A program made the translations under genes and the position numbers. From positions 1 to 45,532 of the forward strand of contig NZ_PVLR01000013.1 of NCBI RefSeq assembly GCF_002980625.1: 45,532 nucleotides of DNA, given 5' to 3'. The notes under the pieces were generated by a model, which worked only from the letters and a program-made list of their open reading frames with translations, searched no databases and was not told where the DNA came from. The DNA comes from Malikia spinosa (GTDB lineage Bacteria; Pseudomonadota; Gammaproteobacteria; Burkholderiales; Burkholderiaceae_C). This document shows, in pieces, positions 1-6,669 of the stretch (positions within the stretch are counted from its first letter, which is position 1; each line of letters opens with the position of its first letter).

Positions 1-1
1 C

Positions 2-658
2 GCCAAGCCCTACATGCAGACCATCGAGGTCGAACTCGACGGCCATGAGCGCATGCTGCTGGACGCGCTGATGAAGCTGAAGGCGGTCGACCCCTCGATC
101 TCCTTCCGTCGCAGCTGCCGCGAAGGCGTCTGCGGCTCGGACGCGATGAACATCAACGGCAAGAACGGCCTGGCCTGCCTGACCAACATGAACACGCTGC
201 CGGGCGTGATCACCCTCAAGCCCCTGCCGGGCCTGCCGGTGATCCGCGACGTGATCGTGGACATGACGCTGTTCTTCAAGCAGTACCACTCGGTCAAGCC
301 CTACCTGATCAACCAGACGCCGGCGCTGGAAAAGGAGCGACTGCAGTCGCCCGAGGAGCGCGAGGAGCTCAACGGCCTGTACGAGTGCATCCTGTGCGCG
401 AGCTGCTCGACCTCCTGCCCGAGCTTCTGGTGGAACCCGGACAAGTTCGTCGGCCCGGCCGGTCTGCTGCAGGCCTACCGCTTCATCGCCGACAGCCGCG
501 ATGACGCGACGGCCGAGCGCCTCGACAACCTCGAGGACCCGTACCGCCTGTTCCGTTGCCACACGATCATGAACTGTGTCGACGTCTGCCCCAAGAGCCT
601 GAATCCCACCAAGGCCATCGGCAAGATCAAGGAACTCATGATCCGCCGCGCCATCTGA
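2..658 (+). CDS. sdhB: Succinate dehydrogenase iron-sulfur subunit (5' end cut by window)
   Basis: This is the iron-sulfur subunit of complex II, which carries electrons from the flavin of SdhA to ubiquinone at the inner membrane. The reading frame is already open at base 2, so roughly the first 20 residues lie outside the window. Counting from the first ATG (base 14), the [2Fe-2S] ligands are C35, C40, D43 and C55 in SCREGVCGSD...GLAC. The [4Fe-4S] motif CILCASCSTSCP and the [3Fe-4S] motif CHTIMNCVDVCP follow, each complete. The C-terminus (KIKELMIRRAI) is typical of the family. The usual downstream companions in many proteobacteria, sdhE and gltA, are absent here; a convergent cytochrome gene follows instead. 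The identification is secure. Confidence 0.97.
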   Translation, partial: AKPYMQTIEVELDGHERMLLDALMKLKAVDPSISFRRSCREGVCGSDAMNINGKNGLACLTNMNTLPGVITLKPLPGLPVIRDVIVDMTLFFKQYHSVKPYLINQTPALEKERLQSPEEREELNGLYECILCASCSTSCPSFWWNPDKFVGPAGLLQAYRFIADSRDDATAERLDNLEDPYRLFRCHTIMNCVDVCPKSLNPTKAIGKIKELMIRRAI

Positions 659-675
659 CGGTCGGCGAGCACCAG

Positions 676-703
676 GCCGCTCTGCCCAGCAGTGCAGGGC
701 GGC
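676..703. terminator. Hairpin between convergent sdhB and cytochrome c genes
   Basis: GCCGCTCTGC (676-685) pairs with GCAGGGCGGC (694-703) through ten base pairs including one G-U, around an 8-base loop. It lies between two convergent stop codons, the usual place for a shared terminator. There is no U-tract on either side, so intrinsic termination is uncertain. Confidence 0.4.
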
Positions 704-719
704 TGATGGCGGGCCGGTT

Positions 720-1205
720 TCAGGGCGTCGGCCGGTCGCCGTTCTGCCTGCCGTCGGCGCGTGCCGACAGGTAGGCATAGAGGTCCATGATGTGGGCGTT
801 GACGGCCGGCTCTTCCTGCCAGGCCGGCATCGCGACCGGGTGTTCGCGCCGCTGCACCGCCTGGTCGATCCAGCTCTCCGGGCTCTGGCCCACGGGACGG
901 GCCCAGTCATAGCGCTGCAGCACCAGTCCGACGAAGCGGCGTGGTCCCATGGTGCGCATCAGCGGCATCAGGTCGGGACCGAGCTCGGTGCCGGTAGCGG
1001 CCGTGCCATGGCAGCTCGCACAGCGGCTCTGATAGACCCGCCAGCCGCTGTAGACCGATCCGGTGGGCTGCAACCAGCGCGCCACTGCCCGCGCGGGCTT
1101 GGAATTGCCGAACTCCAGCGCACAGCCGCCCAGCAGCAGCGCTGTGCCCGCCATGGCTGCCACAGCCGCAGCGCGCCAGCGCCATGTCCCGATCTTCTTG
1201 TTCAT
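720..1205 (-). CDS. Small c-type cytochrome lipoprotein
   Basis: This 161-residue protein carries a single haem c. A hydrophobic signal segment ends in a lipobox, LLLGGC, with the lipidated cysteine at residue 28, so the protein is probably an outer- or inner-membrane-anchored periplasmic lipoprotein. The haem-binding motif is CASCH (residues 62-66) and the likely distal ligand is Met126 in AMPAW. The start at 1205 was chosen over an in-frame upstream ATG because a GGAG ribosome site lies just before it and because it places the signal peptide at the N-terminus. It converges on sdhB. The electron partner cannot be told from the sequence; a mono-haem class I cytochrome of unknown role is as far as I can go. 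Confidence 0.85.
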   Translation of the reverse strand: MNKKIGTWRWRAAAVAAMAGTALLLGGCALEFGNSKPARAVARWLQPTGSVYSGWRVYQSRCASCHGTAATGTELGPDLMPLMRTMGPRRFVGLVLQRYDWARPVGQSPESWIDQAVQRREHPVAMPAWQEEPAVNAHIMDLYAYLSARADGRQNGDRPTP

Positions 1206-1350
1206 CCTGCTCCTTGCCCAAGGCATGCTGTCGTAGATTGAAGCTATTCTGCACCCATCAATGCAGTCATCCAACAAGAAAGGCAACAGCAGCGAGGCGC
1301 GGGCGGGTTCATGCGCCAGGAACTGGGTGCCCGGAATCGGCAGCGCCAAC

Positions 1351-1388
1351 AAAAAACCCCGCGCCAGGCTCGCTGGGCGGGGTTTTTG
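1351..1388 (-). terminator. Intrinsic terminator
   Basis: AAAAACCCCGC and GCGGGGTTTTT flank a 13-base loop, giving a GC-rich stem with a U-run on either strand. It sits between the phasin gene (whose stop is at 1460 on the minus strand) and the cytochrome gene, so it most likely ends phasin transcription and keeps it from running into the cytochrome gene. Confidence 0.8.
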
Positions 1389-1459
1389 GTCTGGCGCCTG
1401 TGACAGGCCACGCAGCAGAAGCTAGCGCGGCTGTCGCGGCGCTCGGGCCCGGTCAGGCC

Positions 1460-1993
1460 TCAGGCGTTCTTGCCGCCCTTGGCAGCACCGGTCATGGCGC
1501 CGAAGCTGGCTTGAGCTTGCGAGCTGGCCTGGGTCATGGCCTTCTGCATCGATTCCATCGCGCTGGTGGCGGCGGACATGGCGTTCTTCATGGCGGCGAC
1601 CATCGGCTCGGTGCCGGCCGGTGCCGACTTGGTCATGTTCTCGAAGGCAGCCATGAAGGGCTGCTGGCCGTTGCCGGCGAAGCCTTGAGCAAACTTGCCC
1701 AGGTTGACGTCAGCCGCGGTGCTCGAGACGATCTCGACCAGCTTCTGGCTGTAGGACATGGTGCGCTCGGTGACCGACTTCAGCATCGAAGTCTGCAGGT
1801 CCATCACTTCTTGCGGGTTCTTGGCGCCGGTCATGGCTTGGGCCAGCTTGCTGGCATCTTCAACGGCGGATTCGGCCGTCTGCAGGTTCAGTTCGACCAG
1901 CTTCTTGACGCTTTCGGGAGCGGCCGGGTTGCTGGCGAGCATTTGCTCGATGGTGTTCTTGTAGTTGGCGAAGAATTGTTCGTTGTTCAGCAT
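1460..1993 (-). CDS. Phasin family protein (PHA granule coat)
   Basis: This 177-residue protein resembles phasins, small amphipathic proteins that coat polyhydroxyalkanoate storage granules and control their number and size. It opens with MLNNEQFFANYKNTIEQML, then helical stretches typical of the family (KLVELNLQTAESAVEDASKL), and ends in an Ala/Met/Gln-rich amphipathic tail (about residues 125-177). There is no signal peptide, as expected for a cytoplasmic granule protein. I chose the start at 1993 because the family begins at this residue; the upstream in-frame ATG at 2056 lies inside the palindrome thought to be the operator. A perfect TGC/GCA palindrome lies about 47 bases upstream, which suggests repression by a PhaR/PhbF-type regulator. 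Confidence 0.9.
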   Translation of the reverse strand: MLNNEQFFANYKNTIEQMLASNPAAPESVKKLVELNLQTAESAVEDASKLAQAMTGAKNPQEVMDLQTSMLKSVTERTMSYSQKLVEIVSSTAADVNLGKFAQGFAGNGQQPFMAAFENMTKSAPAGTEPMVAAMKNAMSAATSAMESMQKAMTQASSQAQASFGAMTGAAKGGKNA

Positions 1994-2039
1994 GACTCGG
2001 GCCTTTGGTAGCGGTAGTAGAAGGGAAGTGCGATTATTT

Positions 2040-2056
2040 ATGTTGCACTGCAACAT
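2040..2056. promoter_or_regulatory. Perfect palindrome, probable PhaR/PhbF operator
   Basis: ATGTTGCA-C-TGCAACAT is a perfect 8-1-8 palindrome just upstream of the phasin gene. PhaR/PhbF repressors of betaproteobacteria are known to bind TGC...GCA dyads in front of phasin genes, and this one fits the TGnTGCn3GCAA form I recall for PhbF. The site is seen directly; the regulator assignment is inferred. Confidence 0.65.
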
Positions 2057-2114
2057 GAGCTCATTCTAAGGGGACCGGCCGAGTCTGGCAAAGCTTTTCT
2101 TGCCCCGGTGGTGT

Positions 2115-2846
2115 TTATTTTTGTTCGACTGCCGTCGCCGTTGCGGGCCGGTCGTCTGGGCGCGGTGTCTGGGCGATCTGCTCGACGCTCCAGTCCACGA
2201 CCTGCAGCGCGAGCCGGTCGCTGGCCTGGCCAAAGGCACTGACCACCGCGGGCAGCGCGCTATCCGCGGCGGGCTGCCGCTGCTCGAAGCGGCGGCTGGC
2301 GACGATGCGCTGCGTGGCGGGCTGCACCAGCCGCAGGTCCAGCTGCAGCAGCACCTGCGGCGAGCCGCCCTGGTAGACGCTCTGGAAGGCGCGCAGCTCG
2401 CCGTCGAGCTCGAAATCGGCCTGCAGCATGCGGTCGTCGCTGCTGAGCGTTGTGAGGCGTCCGTCGTGGCGCAGCGCGTCGAGCAGGCGGTTGCGCAGCA
2501 GCAGCGGTGCCGGCTCGCTCCACTGCGCGCCCTTGTAATAGCTGACCCGGTCGCCTTCGGGCAGCACGATGATGCGTTGCCCGGCCAGCAGGGTACCGGC
2601 GGTCGGCCGCGTCACGCGCAGCGATTCCGGTCGTTGCGCAGTGCTGCTTGCGCTAGGCGCCTGCAGCGGCAGCGCCGACGGCAGCTGGTAGAGATCGACC
2701 GGTGCCGACTTGGGCAGCAACGAGCAGCCCGCCAGCAGCAGTCCCAGCAGCGGTGCCAGGGCCAAGGTGCGGGCCAGGGCAGGGCGGCACAGCGGTTGCG
2801 GCGCCTGGCGGCGGCTTGCGTTCAAGGGGGAGGATCGGGTCGGCAT
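2115..2846 (-). CDS. ABC-type transport auxiliary lipoprotein (PqiC-like)
   Basis: This 243-residue lipoprotein belongs to the ABC transport auxiliary component / PqiC group. The signal peptide ends in LLGLLLAGC, with the lipidated cysteine at residue 41, and is followed by the family-typical start SLLPKSAPVDLYQLPSALP. Later segments (QRIIVLPEGDRVSYYKGAQWSE, RNRLLDALR, ADFELDGELRAFQ) fit the family. It should sit at the outer membrane, facing the periplasm. Its ATG overlaps the stop of the MCE gene as TGATG, so the two are translationally coupled. It is the last gene of the four-gene operon and probably forms the outer-membrane end of the lipid transport path. An alternative GTG one codon upstream is possible. 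Confidence 0.88.
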   Translation of the reverse strand: MPTRSSPLNASRRQAPQPLCRPALARTLALAPLLGLLLAGCSLLPKSAPVDLYQLPSALPLQAPSASSTAQRPESLRVTRPTAGTLLAGQRIIVLPEGDRVSYYKGAQWSEPAPLLLRNRLLDALRHDGRLTTLSSDDRMLQADFELDGELRAFQSVYQGGSPQVLLQLDLRLVQPATQRIVASRRFEQRQPAADSALPAVVSAFGQASDRLALQVVDWSVEQIAQTPRPDDRPATATAVEQK

Positions 2847-3787
2847 CACGGCTGGAACTCCTTGATCGGTTCCAGGCCCAGCAGGAAATCGGCGGGCCTG
2901 TCTTCGAGTTGGCGGCTGATCTGGCGCAGCGAGGCCAGGGTGGCGCGCAGCTCGGCCAGCGCCGGGCCGATTTCGCTGAGTCCGCGCGCGCCGCTGTCGA
3001 GCGAGCCGCGGTTGTCGGCGACCAGCTGCTGGACCGTGGTCATGGTTTGTTCGACCGCCGCCAGCGAGCGCTGGGCGCCCTGCAGGGTCTGGCTGCCCTG
3101 TTCATCGAGCAGCCGGTTGCTGGTCGCCAGCAGTCGGGTCGCCTGCTCGAGCGCGGCGTTGGCGCGCTCGCTGGCCTGGGCCAGCGCGCGCATGGCCCGC
3201 GCCAGTTCCTCGCGCTGTTCGGCCACCGTGGCGCTGGCTTGCTCGACATGCTTGAGCGTGCGGCGCAGGCTCTCGGCGTTCTCCGCCGAGACGATGGCCC
3301 GGGTCTGGATCAGCAGTTCGTTGACGTTGAGCGCCGCGTCCTCGCCCTGGTCCATCAGCTTGCTGATCTGGGACGGTGTCGCGACGATGACGGGCACCTG
3401 CCCGCCCTGCGGTTGCAGTGGGCGGCTGTCCGGATCGCTGCCGCTGCTCAGGCGGATGAAGGAGGTGCCGGTCACGCCAGCGAGCACCAGCCGCGCGTGG
3501 GTGTCGCTGCGGATCGGGGCGCTGTGCTCGACGCTGACGCGGGCGTAGACGCGCTGGGGGTCCTTGGGGTCGAGCCGCAGGTCCGAGACCTCGCCGATGC
3601 GGATGCCGTTGAACTCGACCTTGCTGCCGCGCGACAGGCCGGAGACGGCTTCCTCGAACCAGATGTCGTACAGGTCGCTGGCACGCTCGCCGCCGGCCTT
3701 GCCGAGCCAGAGCGTAATCGCCAGCAGGGCGACGGCGGCCAGCAGCGTGAACAGGCCGATCAGGATATGGTGGGCTCGGGTTTCCAT
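2846..3787 (-). CDS. MCE/MlaD-family lipid-binding protein
   Basis: The protein (313 residues) has one N-terminal transmembrane helix (ILIGLFTLLAAVALLAITLWLG) followed by one MCE domain: YDIWFEEAVSGLSRGSKVEFNGIRIGEVSDLRLDP and GVTGTSFIRLSSG are hallmark segments. A long C-terminal helical region rich in Ala, Gln and Glu follows (roughly residues 150-290), as in proteins that form a periplasmic channel between membranes. MCE proteins form hexamers that pass phospholipids between the inner and outer membranes. The start at 3787 (ATG) is preferred; a TTG at 3796 overlapping the ATPase stop is the alternative. It is longer than E. coli MlaD and lies between the ATPase and lipoprotein genes. Confidence 0.9.
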   Translation of the reverse strand: METRAHHILIGLFTLLAAVALLAITLWLGKAGGERASDLYDIWFEEAVSGLSRGSKVEFNGIRIGEVSDLRLDPKDPQRVYARVSVEHSAPIRSDTHARLVLAGVTGTSFIRLSSGSDPDSRPLQPQGGQVPVIVATPSQISKLMDQGEDAALNVNELLIQTRAIVSAENAESLRRTLKHVEQASATVAEQREELARAMRALAQASERANAALEQATRLLATSNRLLDEQGSQTLQGAQRSLAAVEQTMTTVQQLVADNRGSLDSGARGLSEIGPALAELRATLASLRQISRQLEDRPADFLLGLEPIKEFQP

Positions 3788-3792
3788 GGCAT

Positions 3793-4578
3793 TCAAGTCG
3801 GGTGGGTTCGTGGCGGCGGCTGGCCGCTGGCGGCAGCGCGCCCGCGTGGGCCGTGAAAATAGTCGCGCACCCAGGGGTCATCGGTCGCGGCGACCTGTGC
3901 CAGCGTGCCGCTGACCAGGACGCGCCGGCCGGCCAGCACCGCGATCCGGTCGCTGATCGCGTGCAGGGTGTCGAGGTCGTGCGTGACCATGAAGACCGTG
4001 AGCCCGAGCGCGTCGCGCAGGGTCAGGATCAGTGCGTCGAACGCCGCCGCGCTGATTGGATCGAGCCCGGCGGTGGGTTCGTCGAGCAGCAGGATGGCGG
4101 GGTCGAGCGCGAGCGCGCGCGCCAAGGCCGCGCGCTTGATCATGCCGCCCGAGAGCTCGGACGGGTATTTGGCACCGGCGCTTGCCGGCAGGCCAACGAG
4201 CGCGATCTTGAGTGCGGCGAGCCGGCTGGCATCAGGGCGCGACAGGCCGGCGTGCTCGATCAGCGGCAGCGCGATGTTCTCGCTCACCGTCAGCGAGGAG
4301 AACAGCGCACCTTGCTGGAACAGCACGCCCAGGCGCCGCGCCAGCGCCAGGCGCGGCTCGCCAGCCAGCGTCAGCAGGTCTTGGCCGAACAGGTGCACGC
4401 TGCCGGCCTGGGGTCGGTTCAGCCCGACCAGGGTGCGCAGCAGCACCGACTTGCCGGTCCCGGAGCCGCCGACCACGCCAAGGATCTCGCCGCGCAGCAG
4501 ATCCAGCTCCAGGTTCTCGTGCACGATCTGGCTGCCAAACTGGTTGCGCAGCCCGCGCACCTCGATCACGGCGCTCAC
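3793..4578 (-). CDS. ABC transporter ATPase, MlaF-like
   Basis: This 261-residue ATPase powers the Mla-like lipid transporter at the cytoplasmic face of the inner membrane. Walker A is GGSGTGKS (about residues 37-44), the Q-loop region is LGVLFQQGALFSSLTVSENI, the ABC signature is LSGGM, and Walker B with the catalytic Glu is ILLLDEPTAGLDP, followed by the switch His in VMVTHDLDTL-type sequence (seen as FMVTHDLDTL). The LFSSLTV segment is characteristic of the MlaF group. It starts at a GTG that overlaps the permease stop as GTGA, indicating coupled translation. Assignment to the MlaF/Ttg2A group is firm; the exact substrate (phospholipid) is inferred from the operon. Confidence 0.92.
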   Translation of the reverse strand: MSAVIEVRGLRNQFGSQIVHENLELDLLRGEILGVVGGSGTGKSVLLRTLVGLNRPQAGSVHLFGQDLLTLAGEPRLALARRLGVLFQQGALFSSLTVSENIALPLIEHAGLSRPDASRLAALKIALVGLPASAGAKYPSELSGGMIKRAALARALALDPAILLLDEPTAGLDPISAAAFDALILTLRDALGLTVFMVTHDLDTLHAISDRIAVLAGRRVLVSGTLAQVAATDDPWVRDYFHGPRGRAAASGQPPPRTHPT

Positions 4579-5723
4579 CAGCCCATCTCCATGAAGAACA
4601 GCGCGGCGACCGCATCGACCACGATCACGACGAAGATCGATTGCACCACGGCCGAGGTGGTGTGCTCGCCGACCGACTGCGCGCTGCCCGCGACCTTGAA
4701 GCCCTCGAGGCAGCCGATCACGGCGATCAGGAAGGCGAACACCGGCGCCTTGCTCAGGCCGACGACAAAGTGGCGCAGGCCGATCTGCTGTTCGATCACG
4801 GAAAAGAACATCGCCGGCGAGATGTCGAGCTGCAGTGCGCAGACCAGCATGCCGCCCGCGACGCCCGAGGCCATTGCGACCAGCCCCAGGATCGGCAGCG
4901 CGACCAGCAGCGCCAGCACGCGCGGCAGCACCAGCAGCTCGACCGGATCGAGCCCCATCACACGCAGTGCGTCGATTTCCTCGTCGGCGCGCATCGAGCC
5001 GATCTGGGCCGCGAAGGCGCTGGCGGTGCGGCCCGCGACCAGGATCGCGGCCAGCAGCACGCCGAGCTCGCGCAGGAAGGCGAATGCGACCAGGTGCACC
5101 GTATAGAGACTGGCGCCGAAGGTCTGCAGCACGGTCGCGCCCAGGAAGGCGACCACCGCGCCGACCAGGAAGGTCAGCAGCGCGACGATCGGCAAGGCAT
5201 GGAGTCCGGTGCTTTCGAGCTGGGCCGCGAAGGCGGTCAGGCGCCAGCGCCGCGGGCGCGGTAGCAGGCGCAGTCCGGTTTCGAGCGTGAGTCCGATGAA
5301 GCCCGACAGGCCCACGCCGTGGTGCCAGAAGCCCTGCATCGCCCGGCCGGCTTGCTCAAGCAGGTCGCCGATCGCGCTGCCTGCCGGCGCTGGCGTTGCT
5401 TGGGCCTCCGTCGCCTGCATGGCGCGCGCGACCGCGCCGAGCAGGGCGCGTCGTTCGGGTGTCAAGGCGCTGGTGTCCTGGCTCAGTTGCTGCAGCCGTT
5501 CGCTGCCGAGCAGTTGCAGCAGCAGGCTGGCGCCTGCGGTGTCGAGCGCGCCGAGTTCGCTGCAGTCGATCTGGCAGTCTGCCGCCAGCGGCGGCTGCAG
5601 GGTCTGCAGCTGCTGCGCCAGCGCGCCATGGTGGGCCAGGGTCCAGTCGCCGCTCAGCCGCAGGCAGGCTGCGCCCGCCATCGGGGTGAACTGGAACTGC
5701 CCTGGGCCGGGATCTGACGACAT
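4575..5723 (-). CDS. STAS-MlaE fusion: ABC lipid transporter permease
   Basis: This 382-residue protein joins two functions. Residues about 1-100 resemble a STAS domain (CLRLSGDWTLAHHG, DCSELGALDTAGASLLL), the fold of MlaB. Residues about 120-382 are an MlaE/PF02405-type permease with several membrane helices and the conserved LRELGVLLAAILVAGRTASAFAAQIGSM segment, then MRADEEIDALRVMGLDP. In E. coli MlaB and MlaE are separate; here both are in one chain, and no stand-alone mlaB is seen nearby. A TTG at 5753 is in frame, but the ATG at 5723 fits the domain start. It is the first gene of the operon. Confidence 0.9.
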   Translation of the reverse strand: MSSDPGPGQFQFTPMAGAACLRLSGDWTLAHHGALAQQLQTLQPPLAADCQIDCSELGALDTAGASLLLQLLGSERLQQLSQDTSALTPERRALLGAVARAMQATEAQATPAPAGSAIGDLLEQAGRAMQGFWHHGVGLSGFIGLTLETGLRLLPRPRRWRLTAFAAQLESTGLHALPIVALLTFLVGAVVAFLGATVLQTFGASLYTVHLVAFAFLRELGVLLAAILVAGRTASAFAAQIGSMRADEEIDALRVMGLDPVELLVLPRVLALLVALPILGLVAMASGVAGGMLVCALQLDISPAMFFSVIEQQIGLRHFVVGLSKAPVFAFLIAVIGCLEGFKVAGSAQSVGEHTTSAVVQSIFVVIVVDAVAALFFMEMGW

Positions 5724-5749
5724 GGGCCGACTATAGCCGGGCTGAGGCG

Positions 5750-5790
5750 ACAAAAACCAAAACGCCCAGCAGTCGAAACTGCTGGGCGTA
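5750..5790 (-). terminator. Intrinsic terminator after initiator tRNA
   Basis: A perfect 11-bp stem (5762-5772 with 5779-5789, arm ACGCCCAGCAG) with a 6-base loop is followed on the minus strand by TTTTGGTTTTTG. It begins 8 bases after the tRNA's CCA end and so ends the tRNA transcript; the permease gene starts immediately downstream and needs its own promoter or read-through. Confidence 0.88.
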
Positions 5791-5797
5791 TGATGTT

Positions 5798-5874
<77 letters not shown>

Positions 5875-5885
5875 TCAGAGGCTCT

Positions 5886-5891
5886 ATTATG
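5886..5891 (-). promoter_or_regulatory. Possible -10 element of the initiator tRNA gene
   Basis: CATAAT on the minus strand lies 11 bases before the tRNA 5' end, a suitable place for a -10 box. No good -35 hexamer is found at 16-18 bases; a TTGACC (5921-5926) is too far. This is a weak assignment by position only. Confidence 0.35.
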
Positions 5892-6066
5892 CCTGAGATC
5901 GGGTCCGATGCCCGGACCTGGGTCAAAAATGTTTCATGTTAGCGCGCCAGTCACCATTTAGTAATATCGCAGCCACCCAGAGCCAGAGGGCCTGCACCAG
6001 ACAGGTCACCGCCAAGGGCCGCCTTGCCGGGCTGGCCCCCCTATCTCGAACCGGATTTACTTTTTC

Positions 6067-6669
6067 ATGAGCACCCACAGCCCCAATCTGCTGAGCCGCC
6101 TGTCGCTGGCCTTGGCCAGCTTCTTCTCCATCCTGTCACGGCCCGGCTTCGCCGCCGATGTCGAGCGCCTGCGCCGCGAGGGCTGGCCCGCGCCGGTCGC
6201 ACCGGCTCCTGTGGTCGCGCCCGTTGCCCCTGTGGCGCCTGTCGCGCCGGTGGCAGCGCCGCCTGCGCCCATCCCGCAGCCCCAGCTCGCGCCCGAGACT
6301 GCCGCGCTGCAACTGCTGGGCCTGCTGCAACGCGAGGCCCGCTTCATCGATTTCGTGCAGGAAGATGTCCAGGCCTATGGCGATGCCGAGATCGGCGCCG
6401 CCGCCCGCGTCGTGCACGAGGGCTGCCGCAAGGTGCTGCGCGAGCATTTCACTTTCGAGCCGGTGCGCGCCGAGGCCGAGGGCAGCCGCCTGACGTTGCA
6501 GCCCGGCTTCGATGCCGCTGCCGTGCGCGTCACGGGCCATGTGGTCGGCCAGCCGCCCTTCACCGGCACGCTGGGCCACCGTGGCTGGCGCGCGACCGAG
6601 ACTCATCTGCCCAAGCTGGGCCAGGGTCATGATGCGAGCGTGCTGGCGCAGGCGGAGGTCGAGCTGTGA
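6067..6669 (+). CDS. DUF2760 domain-containing protein
   Basis: This 200-residue protein matches the DUF2760 family, known to me only as genes that neighbour Hsp70-like genes; its function is unknown. It has a hydrophobic N-terminal helix (LSLALASFFSILSRPGF, about residues 13-29), a Pro/Ala/Val-rich linker with repeated VAP units (about residues 41-65), and then the conserved part: ALQLLGLLQREARFIDFVQEDVQAYGDAEIGAAARVVHEGCRKVL. No signal cleavage site is clear, so it could be membrane-tethered. Its stop overlaps the GTG start of the next gene, so it is co-translated with the first Hsp70. No clear Shine-Dalgarno precedes the ATG at 6067. A role in delivering or regulating the Hsp70 pair is a guess. 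Confidence 0.85.
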   Translation: MSTHSPNLLSRLSLALASFFSILSRPGFAADVERLRREGWPAPVAPAPVVAPVAPVAPVAPVAAPPAPIPQPQLAPETAALQLLGLLQREARFIDFVQEDVQAYGDAEIGAAARVVHEGCRKVLREHFTFEPVRAEAEGSRLTLQPGFDAAAVRVTGHVVGQPPFTGTLGHRGWRATETHLPKLGQGHDASVLAQAEVEL

